Shown: piece after piece, positions 26,001 through 36,429 of the stretch
How positions within the stretch are numbered: position 1 is the first letter of the stretch
Layout: every line of letters begins with the position of its first letter
Origin: Azolla caroliniana
Lineage: Eukaryota; Polypodiophyta
Direction of reading: 5' to 3'
Assembly: GCA_043228905.1 (NCBI GenBank)
Contig: JBHGNT010000011.1
Location: 21,018,001-21,082,000, forward strand
DNA: 64,000 nt
Notes under the pieces: generated by a model
Database searches by the model: none
The model's input: the letters and a program-made list of their open reading frames with translations, nothing else
Told to the model about the DNA's origin: nothing
Program-made: the position numbers and the translations under genes

Positions 26001-29000
26001 CTATGTGTTAATCTCTGCGACTGCTTTAACCTCCCTGTTGTGCTATTGTCTCTATCCTAATCTCTTGGTTAATTCTTTGCCAAGGATTTGCCAATTCTGT
26101 TATTAGGGAGTAGAATATTGTAGAATACTATGTTTTCCATTGTATTGTTTTTTATCAATTAAGAGGGAAATACCGTTGCCTCTTTAACCCAGTCTTTGGC
26201 GCACTAATCAACGTAATTGTTGCTCTATGGACCGTAAATCAACAAAGAAAATAGACTCTGATGATACATAGGACAAAAAAAACTGAAAACAACAAAATAC
26301 ACAGTACACGAGTTATATGTGGAATCCCTAAAACAGGGAAAAACCACGGGACAACAGATCTTCACTATATAACAGAGATACAAGAGGAAAATCAGATTAC
26401 AACATACTCTAATGAACAGAGTATTCACCACTTAGGGTTTTGGCAAGTTCACCTAACTATGCCTATACTACTACCTCTGTTGTCTCCTTCCTTCTCTCTG
26501 CAGCAATACTATACTCACTCTACACAGTTCTGCTATTTCCTCTCTTCTATCACGTCCCAAAGTTTGCCCTAGCTACTCATATTTATAGGATGAATAGGTT
26601 ATTATTATTATATAATAATAATCATTCGGTTGACTGATCGACTTGACTGTCCAACCCACAGGTCAACAATCTAGTCGATTTGACTAGTCGACTCCTATGT
26701 CGACTATCTAGTTGGTTTGATTGGCAAACTCTGTCTTTGACCATCAGGTCGGCTTTGTCTTCGACCTTGGATCATCCATCCAATACAGTGGACTACCAAG
26801 TCGACTCGCTGGTCAATCCGATCGACCATCCCGAATTTGGCTCGTCAACTCCTCTAATTCAACTGCGACTTCTCCCATTAGGAGGGACAGAATCCTAACA
26901 AACTCTCTCTTCACTCTTGTAGGGAGAGTCGGCCAATCCCATCTTCTGTCATCAATATGGATCTTCACAAGGGTAAACTCTTCCTCATCCACTTTCTCTC
27001 CTATCCAGTGATACCTTCTCTGTATATGCTTGGTCCGAGAGTGGTAAGCAACGTTCTTGGCTAGATGTATGGCACTCTAATTATCACAGTGGAATAGGAA
27101 TTTTTCTTGTTTCATTCCTAATTTGTTGAGAAAATTCTTCGTCCATATCACCTCCTTTCCAGCCTCTATTGCAGCCATATATTCTGCCTTTGTGGTCGAC
27201 AAAGCCATAGCCTTTTGCAATCTTGACTACCATGACATTGCTCCTCTTGCATAGGTCATCACATAACCTGATGTGTATTGACTAGAGTCTACATCCCCTG
27301 ACATGTTTGAGTTGGTAAAGCCTTTGAACATTGGTTTTCCGAAACCATACCTAAGACATACCTTTGAGGTGCCTTTCAAGTACTTGAGTCCATTTTACAA
27401 TTGCCCAATGTTCTCCTCTTGGATTACTCATGTATTGACTCACCGTTCCGACCATAGCATACATCAAACTACCAACGACCGAGGTATATGGAACTTACTT
27501 TCTTTATCTCAGCCTTGTCCTTTTCACTTTTCGGACATTGCCTAGCATTCAACTAGCAATTCGTCGGCAATGCAGACCCTACCGGTTTTGCTTCCGACAT
27601 GTTAAATCTTTCCAAAACCTTTGTCACATACTTCTCTTGTGACAACCATAGCACATTCTTAGTTCTGTCTCGAACTATGTGCATCCCCAAGATTTGCTTT
27701 GCCGGTCCAAGATCTTTTATGGCAAATGACTTGCTTGGGGCTTTCTTCAAGCTTGCAATCTTCTTGGTGTCTTGTCCGACCACTAACATGTCATCCACAT
27801 ATAGCAAGAGAATCAAGAAGTCGCCTTCATTGTACCTTTTGATAAACACACAATGATCAACTTGTGTTTTATGGAATCCATGTTCCAAAATGAAGGATTC
27901 AAACTTCTTATACCATTGCCGTGGAGCTTGGTTTAGACCATACAAGCTCTTCCTTAGTCGACACACCAGATTCTCTTTTCATTTCTCCACAAAACCTTCA
28001 GGCTGCTGCATCTAGATTTCTTCATCTAATTCCCCATGCAAGAATGCTGTTTCGACATCCAATTGCCTTATTTCTGGATTCATACTGGCAACTATGCTCA
28101 AAACAGTCCGGATGGATGTCATCGTTACAACTGGTGCAAAAATCTCATCAAAATCGCCCCCCTTCTTCTACTGAAACCCCTTTACCACGATTCGAGCCTT
28201 GTATATGGGTGAGCTGCCATCTTCCCCATTTTTCAACTTGAAGAACCACTTATTTCTCAAGGCTCTCTTACCATTCGGCAGCTCCACCAAGTCGTAGGTG
28301 TAATTTTCATGCAAGGAGTCCATCTCATCTTGCATTGCACTTTGCCACTTCTTCTTGTGCTCATCTGCCATGGCTTCTTTGGATGGATGTCATCGTTACA
28401 ACTGGTGCAAAAATCTCATCAAAATCGACTCCCTTCTTCTACTGAAACCCCTTTACCACGATTCGAGCCTTGTATATGGGTGAGCTGCCATCTTCCCCAT
28501 TTTTCAACTTGAAGAACCACTTATTTCTCAAGGCTCTCTTACCATTCGGCAGCTCCACCAAGTTGTAGGTGTAATTTTCATGCAAGGAGTCCATCTCATC
28601 TTGCATTGCACTTTGCCACTTCTTCTTGTGCTCATCTGCCATGTCTTCTTTGGATGGATGTCATCGTTACAACTGGTGCAAAAATCTCATCAAAATCGAC
28701 TCCCTTCTTCTACTGAAACCCCTTTACCACGATTCGAGCCTTGTATATGGGTGAGCTGCCATCTTCCCCATTTTTCAACTTGAAGAACCACTTATTTCTC
28801 AAGGCTCTCTTACCATTCGGCAGCTCCACCAAGTCGTAGGTGTAATTTTCATGCAAGGAGTCCATCTCATCTTGCATTGCACTTTGCCACTTCTTCTTGT
28901 GCTCATCTGCCATGGCTTCTTTGTAGCATTTTGGCTCATCTTCATCAGTCAATAGAACATATTGACTGGAGTATCGAGATGGTGCTGGATGTGTTTGTAG

Positions 29001-32000
29001 ACTCTTCGTTCGGCTCGGGTTCATACATGTTGACTGGTTTCTGAAGGTTGACCGACTCGTCTCGTATGCCTCAATTGATCTTTGTAGGTCAGCCGACTCT
29101 GACTCATATGTATCAGTCGGTTGCTCCGAGTCGACTAATTCGGAATCGGCTGTGTTGACTATCTGTGTTCGAATAGTCGATTGTGTAGAGTTGACTAGTC
29201 CCAAGTCCATAGAAGTGGGAGTCTTTGATCGTCTTGTCTTACATAAATAATATGTCTTGACTCCTCACCACTTTCATGTTGAGTACATCCCACAACCTGT
29301 AGCCGAATTCATCCTCAGAGTACCCCACAAATATGCATGGTTTCAACTTGCTTTCGAGCTTCGAGCTTTGATCCTTTGCAGCATGCATATACGACAAGCA
29401 TCCGAACAGCTTCAAGTGTTGATAGGAGACATCTTTACCTGTCCATACCCGTTGTGGGACATCACCTTTCAGGGGCATTGAGGGAGACCTGTTGATCAGA
29501 TAGACTGCGGTGAGCATAGCTTCAGCCCAATACAACTTTGGAAGCTTTGCATGTGACAACATGCTCCTCACTCTTTCCATTATTGTTCGATTCATCCTCT
29601 TTGTAGGACCATTCAGTTCAGGGGTTTTAGGCACTGTATATTCGAGCCTTATGCCTTGTGTCTTGCAATACTCCTCGAACTATCCTTTGTACTCGCCACC
29701 ATTGTCAGTTTGGACAGCCTTCAACTTTCTTCTAGACTCTTTCAGCTCTGGCCTGAAATTCCTTAAAGACCGACAACACTTGGTCTTTTGACTTTAGCAC
29801 GAAAGGCCACAACTTTCTGCTATAGTCGTCAAGGAATGTCACAAAGTACTGTCCACCATGATGCGATGGAGCATCCACATAGCACACATCTGTGTGGACC
29901 AGTTCTAGTTCACATTCTCTTCTCTTTGGTGGTCTTGGGTGAAATGCAGCTCTGTTTTGCTTTCCGACCAGGCAATCTACATATTTTTCAAGATTCACCC
30001 CTTTCACTTCTGGAAGAAGTTTCTTGTCGGCCAGAATATGCATGCCTCTCTCACTCATGTGACCAAGTCTCTTATGCCATAGCTCCCCATTTGAGTCGGC
30101 TGCCACATTTGCTTCATCCTTGCACAACTTGGCATGCATGACATACAATGTCGCCTGTTTCTGTGCCCGGGCCACTATGAGACTTCCCTTAAAGAACTTC
30201 CACATGCCGTTTTGAAAACTACCATTGTAGCATTCATCGTCCAATCTTCTAATCAATATCAAGTTCAACTGATATCGGGCACATGTTGAACATCCCTTAG
30301 GGTCAGTCTACAACCAATCGATGTTTTTAGACATACACTCCCAATGCCGGCTATCTTGCATACTCCATTATCTCCCATCTTTACATAGCCATGGTCGCCG
30401 GCTGTGTAAAATGAAGAACATTCTCTCGAGGGAGTTAAATGGAACGATGCACCGGAGTCAATCAGCCAAGTGCACTCTTCATTTGTGAGGTTTACACTCG
30501 CTTGCTCGCAAATGAACAAGAGCTCTTCTTCACTTGTAGCCATGGCTGAAGTGCCCTTCACCTCAGAAATCTTTCTGGGTTCGACATCGTTCGAAGCACC
30601 TTTGCCTTTCTTAATGTGTCGACAGTCCTTCTGCAAGTGTCCAGGTTTTGCACAGTAGAAGCATGTAACCTTTCCTCTGGACTTGGATCTGACATGAGAC
30701 TTGTCTCTCTTTTGTGGACTTCTTTGCTTGCTTCTTCCTCTGCTGAGATGTTGTGCCACATTTGCCTCCGACTGGGACAGGACACCCTTGTCCTTCCTTC
30801 TTGTCTCCTCATTTAGGATACTTGTCTTTATCACTTGTAAAGACAAATTTTCTTCTTGGCACGAGGTACTGAGAGACACCATCAGGTTCTCCCAGCTGCC
30901 CGGCAGGGTACACAGCAGCAGTAGGGCCTCTAGAGCGTCGTCTTGGGGAAACTTTGCCGCAGCAAGCTGATTTACTAACCCCATGAAGGTGTTGATGTGT
31001 ACTACTATGCTTTCTCCATCTCTGTACTTGAGTCTTACGATCTTTCTCATAAGAGAGGCTTTCCTGAGGGCATTTTTCCTTTCGTACAACCCTGACAGTT
31101 TGTGCCACATTTCGTAGGCATTTGTCTCGTTAGCAACATGATGTAGGACACTCACATCTACACACTGTCTAATGGTGGCCACAACCTTCCTGTTTAGGAG
31201 TTTCCACTCAGACTCCAACACTCCTGTGGGTATTTCACTCCTGTCTATGGGCTCGTATAGGTCTTTGACTATCAGAAGATCTTCCATCTTGATCTTCCAG
31301 TCTGTGAAGTTGTGTGAGTTCAAGACTATCATTCCTGGGAAACCCTCACACACCCTTCCATCTTGCACCTCAAGCTCTGATACCAGTTTGTTGCGCTATG
31401 GACCGTAAATCAACAAAGAAAATAGACTCTAATGATACACAAGATAGAGAGAAAAAAACAGAAAACAGCAAAATACACAGTACACGAGTTTTATGTGGAA
31501 ACCCTAAAACAGGGAAAAACCACGGGACAACAGATCTTCACTATATAACAGAGATACAAGAGGAAAATCAGATTACAATATACTCTAATGAACAGAGTAT
31601 TCACCACGTAGTGTTTGGCAAGTTGACCCCTAGCTATGCCTATACTACCTTCATTGTCTCCTTTGTTCTCTCTGCTGCAATACTATACTCACTCTACACA
31701 GTTCTGCTATTTCCTCTCTTCTATCACGTCCCAAAGTTTGCCCTAGCTACTTATATTTATAGGATGAATAGGTTATTATTATTATATAATAATAATCATT
31801 TGGCTGACTGATCGACTCGACTGTCCAACCCACTGGTCGACAGTCTAGTCGATTCCTATGTCGACTATCTAGTCGGTCCAATTGGCAACTGTCTTTGACC
31901 ATCAGGTCGGCCCGACTAGTCGGCCTTCTCTTCGACCTTGGATCATCCATCCAATACAGTCAACTACCAAGTTGACTCGCTGGTCGATCTGATTGATTTC

Positions 32001-35000
32001 GAATTCGGCTTGTCAACTCCTCCAATTCGACTGCCGCTGCTCCCATTAGGAGGGACAAAATCCTAACAATAATGGAATATGAGGACCAATGGTTCTTGGG
32101 GTTGTTCTTGCTAGAACTCAAGAACATAGGGAGAAGTTGTTGAAGGACAGCAATACAACCACACGAGCTCATCAACAGAGAACAATCACAATTTTCTTTA
32201 GACCCATCTCTCCTAATGCTACAAGTCAATCAAGGGCTACGCAAGTGGACTCCCAACCAGGACATTGCCAAGGTGTTACAATAGATTGGGCAATAGCAAT
32301 TTGTCGTGCACATGGGCCTCAATCTTATGACCTCACCACCTTGTCATTGATACATAAAGGGCATTATGGCCCACCATCGTAGGTGCTTCCTCACTTAAGA
32401 GATCTCTCCATTCTGGATCGACCTATGCTTGAGATCTCTGTTTGATAGGACTTGCACTCTAAAGAGTGAATGACAGGGATATGAATGAAAGAGATGGAGA
32501 ATACAAAAGTTTCTTGCCAGCTACCCCATTAAGTGTAGTCGATAGAGAATGTTAGAGCTAATGAAGTAGATGGGTTAGCTGCTAGGACTAATACTGTGAC
32601 ATATCTTCATCTACACTCGTATAAGCACGTGAACTAGAGTTCCCTCAGTATCATTTATCCTTGGTGCTTTGCGAATATAACATAATCTATCCACTCTGTT
32701 GTTTCTCTGCGCTAATTTATTGTATGTATTCTATATTATCTGCGCTATATTTAACAAATCTCAACCATGTAAGTTCAGGATTGTGGTTTTATAGATGTTT
32801 GTCTTGGTCGAGATATATATCATTGTCATAGATATCGCACTTTGCGTCTAGTAGGCATATTGACCTGTTTTTGAGAATTAGGTAGGATGCTATGCATGTT
32901 GTTCTTGGTTGAGATATATTATCACCATTCATCATGGATGTACTTCGTGTTGCATTGGCCGTTTGGCTTGATCTTTCTTTTATTTTGTCATATCCCTGCC
33001 CCTTATTTCCCCCTTTTGTTATATCAGCTTGTAAAAGTGATACCTTTTGGTGTCCTGACTTTGTGGGTGTGTATTTATTATCCGTAATAATGGATGTTCT
33101 AATAATTCGTGTTTCAGGAATTGCCTACTGAAGATATTTTGCGGCGGATACTAATAAAACCAGAAAACCGAGTAAGTATTTAGCAATAGCAAAGGTGGCT
33201 GAGAAATATGTGGTATAGCCATGTCAATATGATTTTTCCCACCTGTAAATGAAGTGTTGGAGAGTTTCATCAAGGACAAATAATAGATTTAACTATAACT
33301 TCATGGATTTTTTTATAGGATTTTTTGTATATACCTGAATATCTTTTCTGAACCTGTGATACGTCCATGTTACAATAGAACCTTGGCGTTGAATCCACAT
33401 ACACATGAACATGCACATACGGATACACAGACACTTGTACAAGTGGAAAACCTCAATATGAGGTGAGAGCTCAGGAACAATGAAGAGAAATGAACAAGTG
33501 TCAATCATACACTAAAGGGCTTAGAAGCACTCAAAAGTATTAGTGTAAGTTTGTTTTAAGTGGGATGTTCTGAAGTCGTGGACTATACAATAGAGATCGT
33601 CTAAGGGATTGCTTCAAGAAGCTAACTTCACACATTTGGTTTTGACCAAGGATCGTACAGTTGTAGGCTATCGAGATGGTCCAAAGTGCCCAAACTTGAC
33701 CATTTGAGGAAATAGGAAATAGGGACAAGTGGCAGATCTGTTTTCGTCATGTGATTGGGTCACGGAGAGTTAGTTCAATTGGTTAAAGTGAATGTCTGCT
33801 CAATTCGTGTGTCACTTGGTTCAGACATACCCAAATTTACTTTTGGAAGGCTAATATGGAAAACATGAGGAGATACATCAAACTAGTGTCATGTGACTGG
33901 AACTGTTCTCATTTTAAGCCAGCTGTTTTGATGACCTAAGTACCTTTGCGTAAGAGGGAGCTCTTAAATTTGTTGGATACGAGTCACTGATCAAAATAAT
34001 CCTTGGTGACTATGGACTGCTCCTACCTGTACCAAAAATTAGCCTAGCCCTCGCGCCCTTGTACAGTGGCTTAGGCATTTTTCCACTTCTCCCAACTTGA
34101 GTTTGCTATTCTTATCATGCACCAATCCTGATATAGCATGGATTGTCCACATCATCTAGCATGTATAGTTTTATTTACTTTGATTTGTTGTTCCCAAAGT
34201 CAAAAAGGCACTTTAGGATGTTATCATTGTTCTGTCTTATTTGGCCTCTTAAAAGATCTAACATAACTTTCTTTCTTTTTTCTCTCCTGTCACCCTTGCC
34301 ATTGAATCTCTTTATCTTGAAGAGACTCTTAGCATTGGTCAAGCCTGAAAATCAAATTCTAGAAATAGATTTTAGAACTTAAGAATTTCTGAAACTTTTG
34401 GCATAATTGTCTGCCTGGAGCTTTGAAATTAGTTTGGGAAAATTCTAAAAAACTATAATTTTCTGTAAAATTTTAAGTTTTTGTTACATACCAAAGTGGT
34501 AATGTATCAAAAATGCAATAGGATGGAAATACCAAATTTTGTAGTGTGCATGGAAATACATGCCCCATGTGGCACCAAAAACCTGTTGCAATAAATGCAA
34601 TTTCCCACCTGATTTGGGACTAAAGTTCAGGTTCAATCTTGAATATTACTGTTCAACTCTATAAAAACTTGTACGTGCTAGTAAATCTGAAGGCTTGGAT
34701 GTCAATTGGAAGGAGTTGCTAAGCCATTAACCCCAAATCTAGGATTTTGGGGTTTTGTGACATCAGTTTACTGAAGTTAGCACTTTGGCCACTTTGGTGG
34801 TGTGAACAAGATCAAAATGTCCAAGTGGCCCAAAGGATCAAAGTATAATACCTCTAGACAGCTCTGGAGAAGAGTTACTGCAAGGAAAGGTCAAAGGACA
34901 GACTTTTGGGGCTTTTACCCCCTAATGGCATTAACTGATAGGCCATGGGTCCATGCAGAATCTGTCCAAATAGCCAAAAGCTTTTCCCAAACCTTTGTGT

Positions 35001-36429
35001 AGGAAATCTTTTTATAAGAGATGTATTTAGTCTTTGTATAAATGCTTTGGTTAGTGAGCAGGTCCATAACAAGTGTAAGATTGTATAAATTTCTCCATTA
35101 AATCATGCACAATCTGATAAATTTCTCTTTCAAAGTTCCAACCAATTGGGAAACACACCCATTATGGATCTGCATAGGAATATCCTTTGCTTAATGGAAA
35201 ACCAGAGCTCCATATTCCAGTAAGCCTGTTTTTCCACCAAGACTATGATTTGTGGAAGTGCCAAAAACATTTACATGTTCTTAAAACTACAAGGAGTTCT
35301 CTGGTAACTACATACTAGATGTGTTGGAATCATAACCATTGGAATAACAGTATTGCCTTTGTTGAGCATCCAAAAATGTATAGTTTCTTCCTCAAAAATA
35401 ATTATTCCCCTGTTCGAGAACTCATAAGGTATTTGCCCAAACCAATAGATCCTGAGCTGAGCCTATGTTGGTATCAAGGTGTTGATCTGAATCTGGTGGA
35501 TGAAGGCAAAACTATTATTTTGTGCTTGAATTCTCTCAGTGGAACAGTTTTTCGCCGGAATATCTGTTTATGACTCTATGTAATTTGTGATGTCAGATGT
35601 GCATATGATCTGTATGGGACTAGCTGCTTCTAAATACATCCCTAACCTGGACACAGTAAAAGAGGGGATGCATACGTCCACAGTCCATTACTTCTGAATC
35701 CATTTGTTGTGGGAATAGGTAGAAGAGGGGAAGCATACGTCCACTTCCAACATATCTCTCACAATTGAGGAATATTTTATAAATTGGGATAAACAGTACT
35801 GCTTACAAAGTGAGAGTTCTCTTCCAGGATTAATTGATAAATCTATCAATTACTCTCTTCTGACAATCTCAATTGGGTGATGAAAGACCAATTCAAATCC
35901 TTGTGGTCTCATTTCTGTTGATGAAATGATTCCGGTGGGTGCGGGTGAATGAGATGTAATCATTGGGAATAGAACAGTAAAATAGCAGTAGGTACAGATA
36001 CGATTCTGAACGTGCAGTCGAAATTATCCCACCCAATGTGTCCACTCATAGATTCTGGATAGCTACATAAATCAAATGACCTATTGGTTTGAGCACCTAT
36101 TAGTTAATACGAGCACAAATTAATTATGGGACACATTTATTTGGTGATTTTTGACTTATAAGCTATCCATTAAATGCAGTGAATCAGATGTTGGCAACTT
36201 TGGAAAATTTGGAAGCAAAAGCATACAACAGCTTTTTGGACTCTTTTTGGGTGCAACAACCCTAAAATCTTCAACACAGAATGTACGAAGTGAACCAAGC
36301 ATTTTAATTTTAGAGACAAATCTCCTTTTCTTCCTTTCATAATTTTGCACCAATTCATGATATTGCCTTCTACCTTTGATTTATTGGCAGTGTGGCGAGG
36401 ACATGATGCGGTTATATGGAAAGATGTAG
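23049..36429 (+). CDS. PHD-finger nuclear protein, interrupted by copia in an intron
   Basis: Probable chromatin reader. Five exons: 23049-24115, 25040-25127, 25208-25522, 33118-33171, 36391-36429; all GT-AG with consistent phase, 520 aa. An in-frame TAA 24 nt upstream supports the start. Residues 249-296 form a C4HC3 PHD finger: C249/C252, C264/C267, H272/C275, C293/C296 (blocks CKIC, CDECQ, WYCSSC). The N-terminal third is polar and Lys/Arg-rich around 105-145, likely nuclear. After the PHD, residues about 389-487 form a conserved block (IPAKMLRTGLPENWLRCRN, ICGKWRRYQI, WDPLHADCAVPQ) resembling the plant At1g77250-type family. Intron 3 is 7595 bp and holds an antisense Ty1/copia. The last two exons are short (18 and 12 codons plus stop), so the C-terminus is the weakest part of the model. 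Histone-binding specificity cannot be read. Confidence 0.85.
26130..26217 (+). repeat. Left part of dispersed repeat split by the copia insertion
   Basis: The sequence CCATTGTATTG ... AAGAGGGAAATACCGTTGCCTCT ... GCGCACTAATCAACGTAAT matches the reverse complement of about 52505-52580. The match continues on the far side of the copia element from 32069 (GGAATATGAGG). The two flanks together are therefore one older repeat copy that the retrotransposon entered. Confidence 0.75.
26218..26900 (-). repeat. Copia 3' LTR
   Basis: 683 bp, matching 31389-32068 throughout with scattered substitutions and small indels. The plus-strand ends are TGTTGC and CCTAACA. Rich in short inverted TCGACT/AGTCGA motifs near 26630-26860. 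Open frames in it are chance. Confidence 0.95.
26901..27552 (-). pseudogene. Copia RNase H region
   Basis: The minus strand shows ALSTTKAEYMAAIEAGKEV, then FLFHCDN followed by a TAG where the family has a sense codon, then AIHLAKNVAYHSRTKHI. These are the copia RNase H hallmarks. At least two in-frame stops are seen, so it is non-functional. Confidence 0.85.
27553..27966 (-). pseudogene. Copia reverse transcriptase, C-terminal part
   Basis: A 137-codon open block with LRKSLYGLNQAPRQWYKKF and the catalytic-site motif LLYVDDMLVVG, followed by IKDLGPAKQILGM. It is separated from the N-terminal RT by the triplicated segment and frame changes, so no full RT can be made. Confidence 0.92.
28110..28922 (-). 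repeat. 271-bp tandem triplication inside copia reverse transcriptase
   Basis: Three head-to-tail units, 28110-28380, 28381-28651 and 28652-28922, each exactly 271 bp. By eye they differ at only about 2-4 positions (for example CGCCCCCC/CGACTCCC and AAGTCGTAGG/AAGTTGTAGG). Each encodes the same 67-residue RT fragment (DEHKKKWQSAMQDEMDSL ... RALRNKWFFKLK). As 271 is not a multiple of three, each extra copy also shifts the frame. Confidence 0.95.
28710..29210 (-). pseudogene. Copia integrase-RT linker and RT N-terminus
   Basis: A 166-codon open block: a Ser/Thr-rich, acidic linker, then the RT N-terminal segment (WQSAMQDEMDSL, LPNGKRALRNKWFFKLK, YKARIVVKGFQ). It stops just after VVKGFQ, inside the third 271-bp unit. 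Confidence 0.9.
29239..29634 (-). pseudogene. Copia integrase, C-terminal part
   Basis: 131 codons including TPELNGPTKRMNRTIMERVR, AEAMLTAVYLINRSPS and LKLFGCLSYMH. The usual family motif is N-G-x-x-E/K-R, close to NGPTKR here. Preceded by a frame break at about 29635-29735. Confidence 0.92.
29732..30268 (-). pseudogene. Copia pre-integrase and integrase core
   Basis: Contains the GAG-pre-integrase motif LWHKRLGHMSERGM, a zinc-binding-like CLVGKQ region and integrase-core LVHTDVC ... YFVTFLDDYSRK. Joined to gag by a one-base frameshift at about 30266 (HVPDIS then NLILI). Confidence 0.92.
30265..31368 (-). pseudogene. Copia gag and protease
   Basis: 367 codons. The UBN2-type capsid region includes MWHKLSGLYERKNALRKASL, the nucleocapsid CCHC knuckle is CFYCAKPGHLQKDC, and the aspartic protease motif is WLIDSGASFHLTP. 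The frame is intact up to HVPDIS, where a frameshift breaks the polyprotein. Confidence 0.95.
31374..31385 (-). other. Copia primer-binding site
   Basis: The minus strand reads TGGTATCAGAGC, the standard plant copia site complementary to the 3' end of initiator methionine tRNA. It is 3 nt from the 5' LTR. Confidence 0.93.
31389..32068 (-). repeat. Copia 5' LTR
   Basis: 680 bp, matching 26218-26900. This is the transcription-start LTR of the antisense element. Outward transcription would run antisense to the PHD-finger gene's intron 3 and upstream exons. Confidence 0.95.
32069..32460 (+). repeat. Right part of dispersed repeat, copy A
   Basis: Matches the reverse complement of about 52130-52505 block by block: GGAATATGAGG, AGGGAGAAGTTGTTGAAG, ACAATCACAA, CTACAAGTCAATCAAGGGCTAC, TCTCTCCATTCTGGAT. 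It also matches 41515-41760. A non-coding repeat of unknown class. Confidence 0.8.
34150..34330 (+). repeat. Dispersed repeat 3' end, in PHD intron 4
   Basis: Shares the terminal block TTTGGCCTCTTAAAAGATCTAACATAACTTTCTTTC with 41890-41945 and, more weakly, with 41405-41440 and the reverse complement of about 51945-51970. The recurring TTTCTCTC-like end suggests the 3' end of a retroposon. Confidence 0.6.

Larger units (their letters stand above)
26218..32068 (-). mobile_element. Ty1/copia LTR retrotransposon, inactivated, antisense in an intron
   Basis: The element is 5851 bp with LTRs of 683 and 680 bp. On its coding (minus) strand each LTR starts TGTTAGGA and ends GCAACA. Order gag, protease, integrase, reverse transcriptase, RNase H defines Ty1/copia. 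A 12-nt primer-binding site complementary to initiator tRNA-Met sits 3 nt inside the 5' LTR (right side), and a purine-rich GAAGAGAGAG abuts the 3' LTR (left side). Flanking 5-mers are GTAAT (26213-26217) and ATAAT (32069-32073), an imperfect target-site duplication. The polyprotein is broken by frameshifts near 30266, 29635-29735 and 29210-29240, by a tandem triplication in the RT, and by nonsense codons in the RNase H, so it is not autonomous. Confidence 0.96.

Noticed and set aside
28168-28642. Two separate 67-codon genes with identical protein
   Set aside because: They are the repeated units of the 271-bp triplication inside the copia reverse transcriptase.
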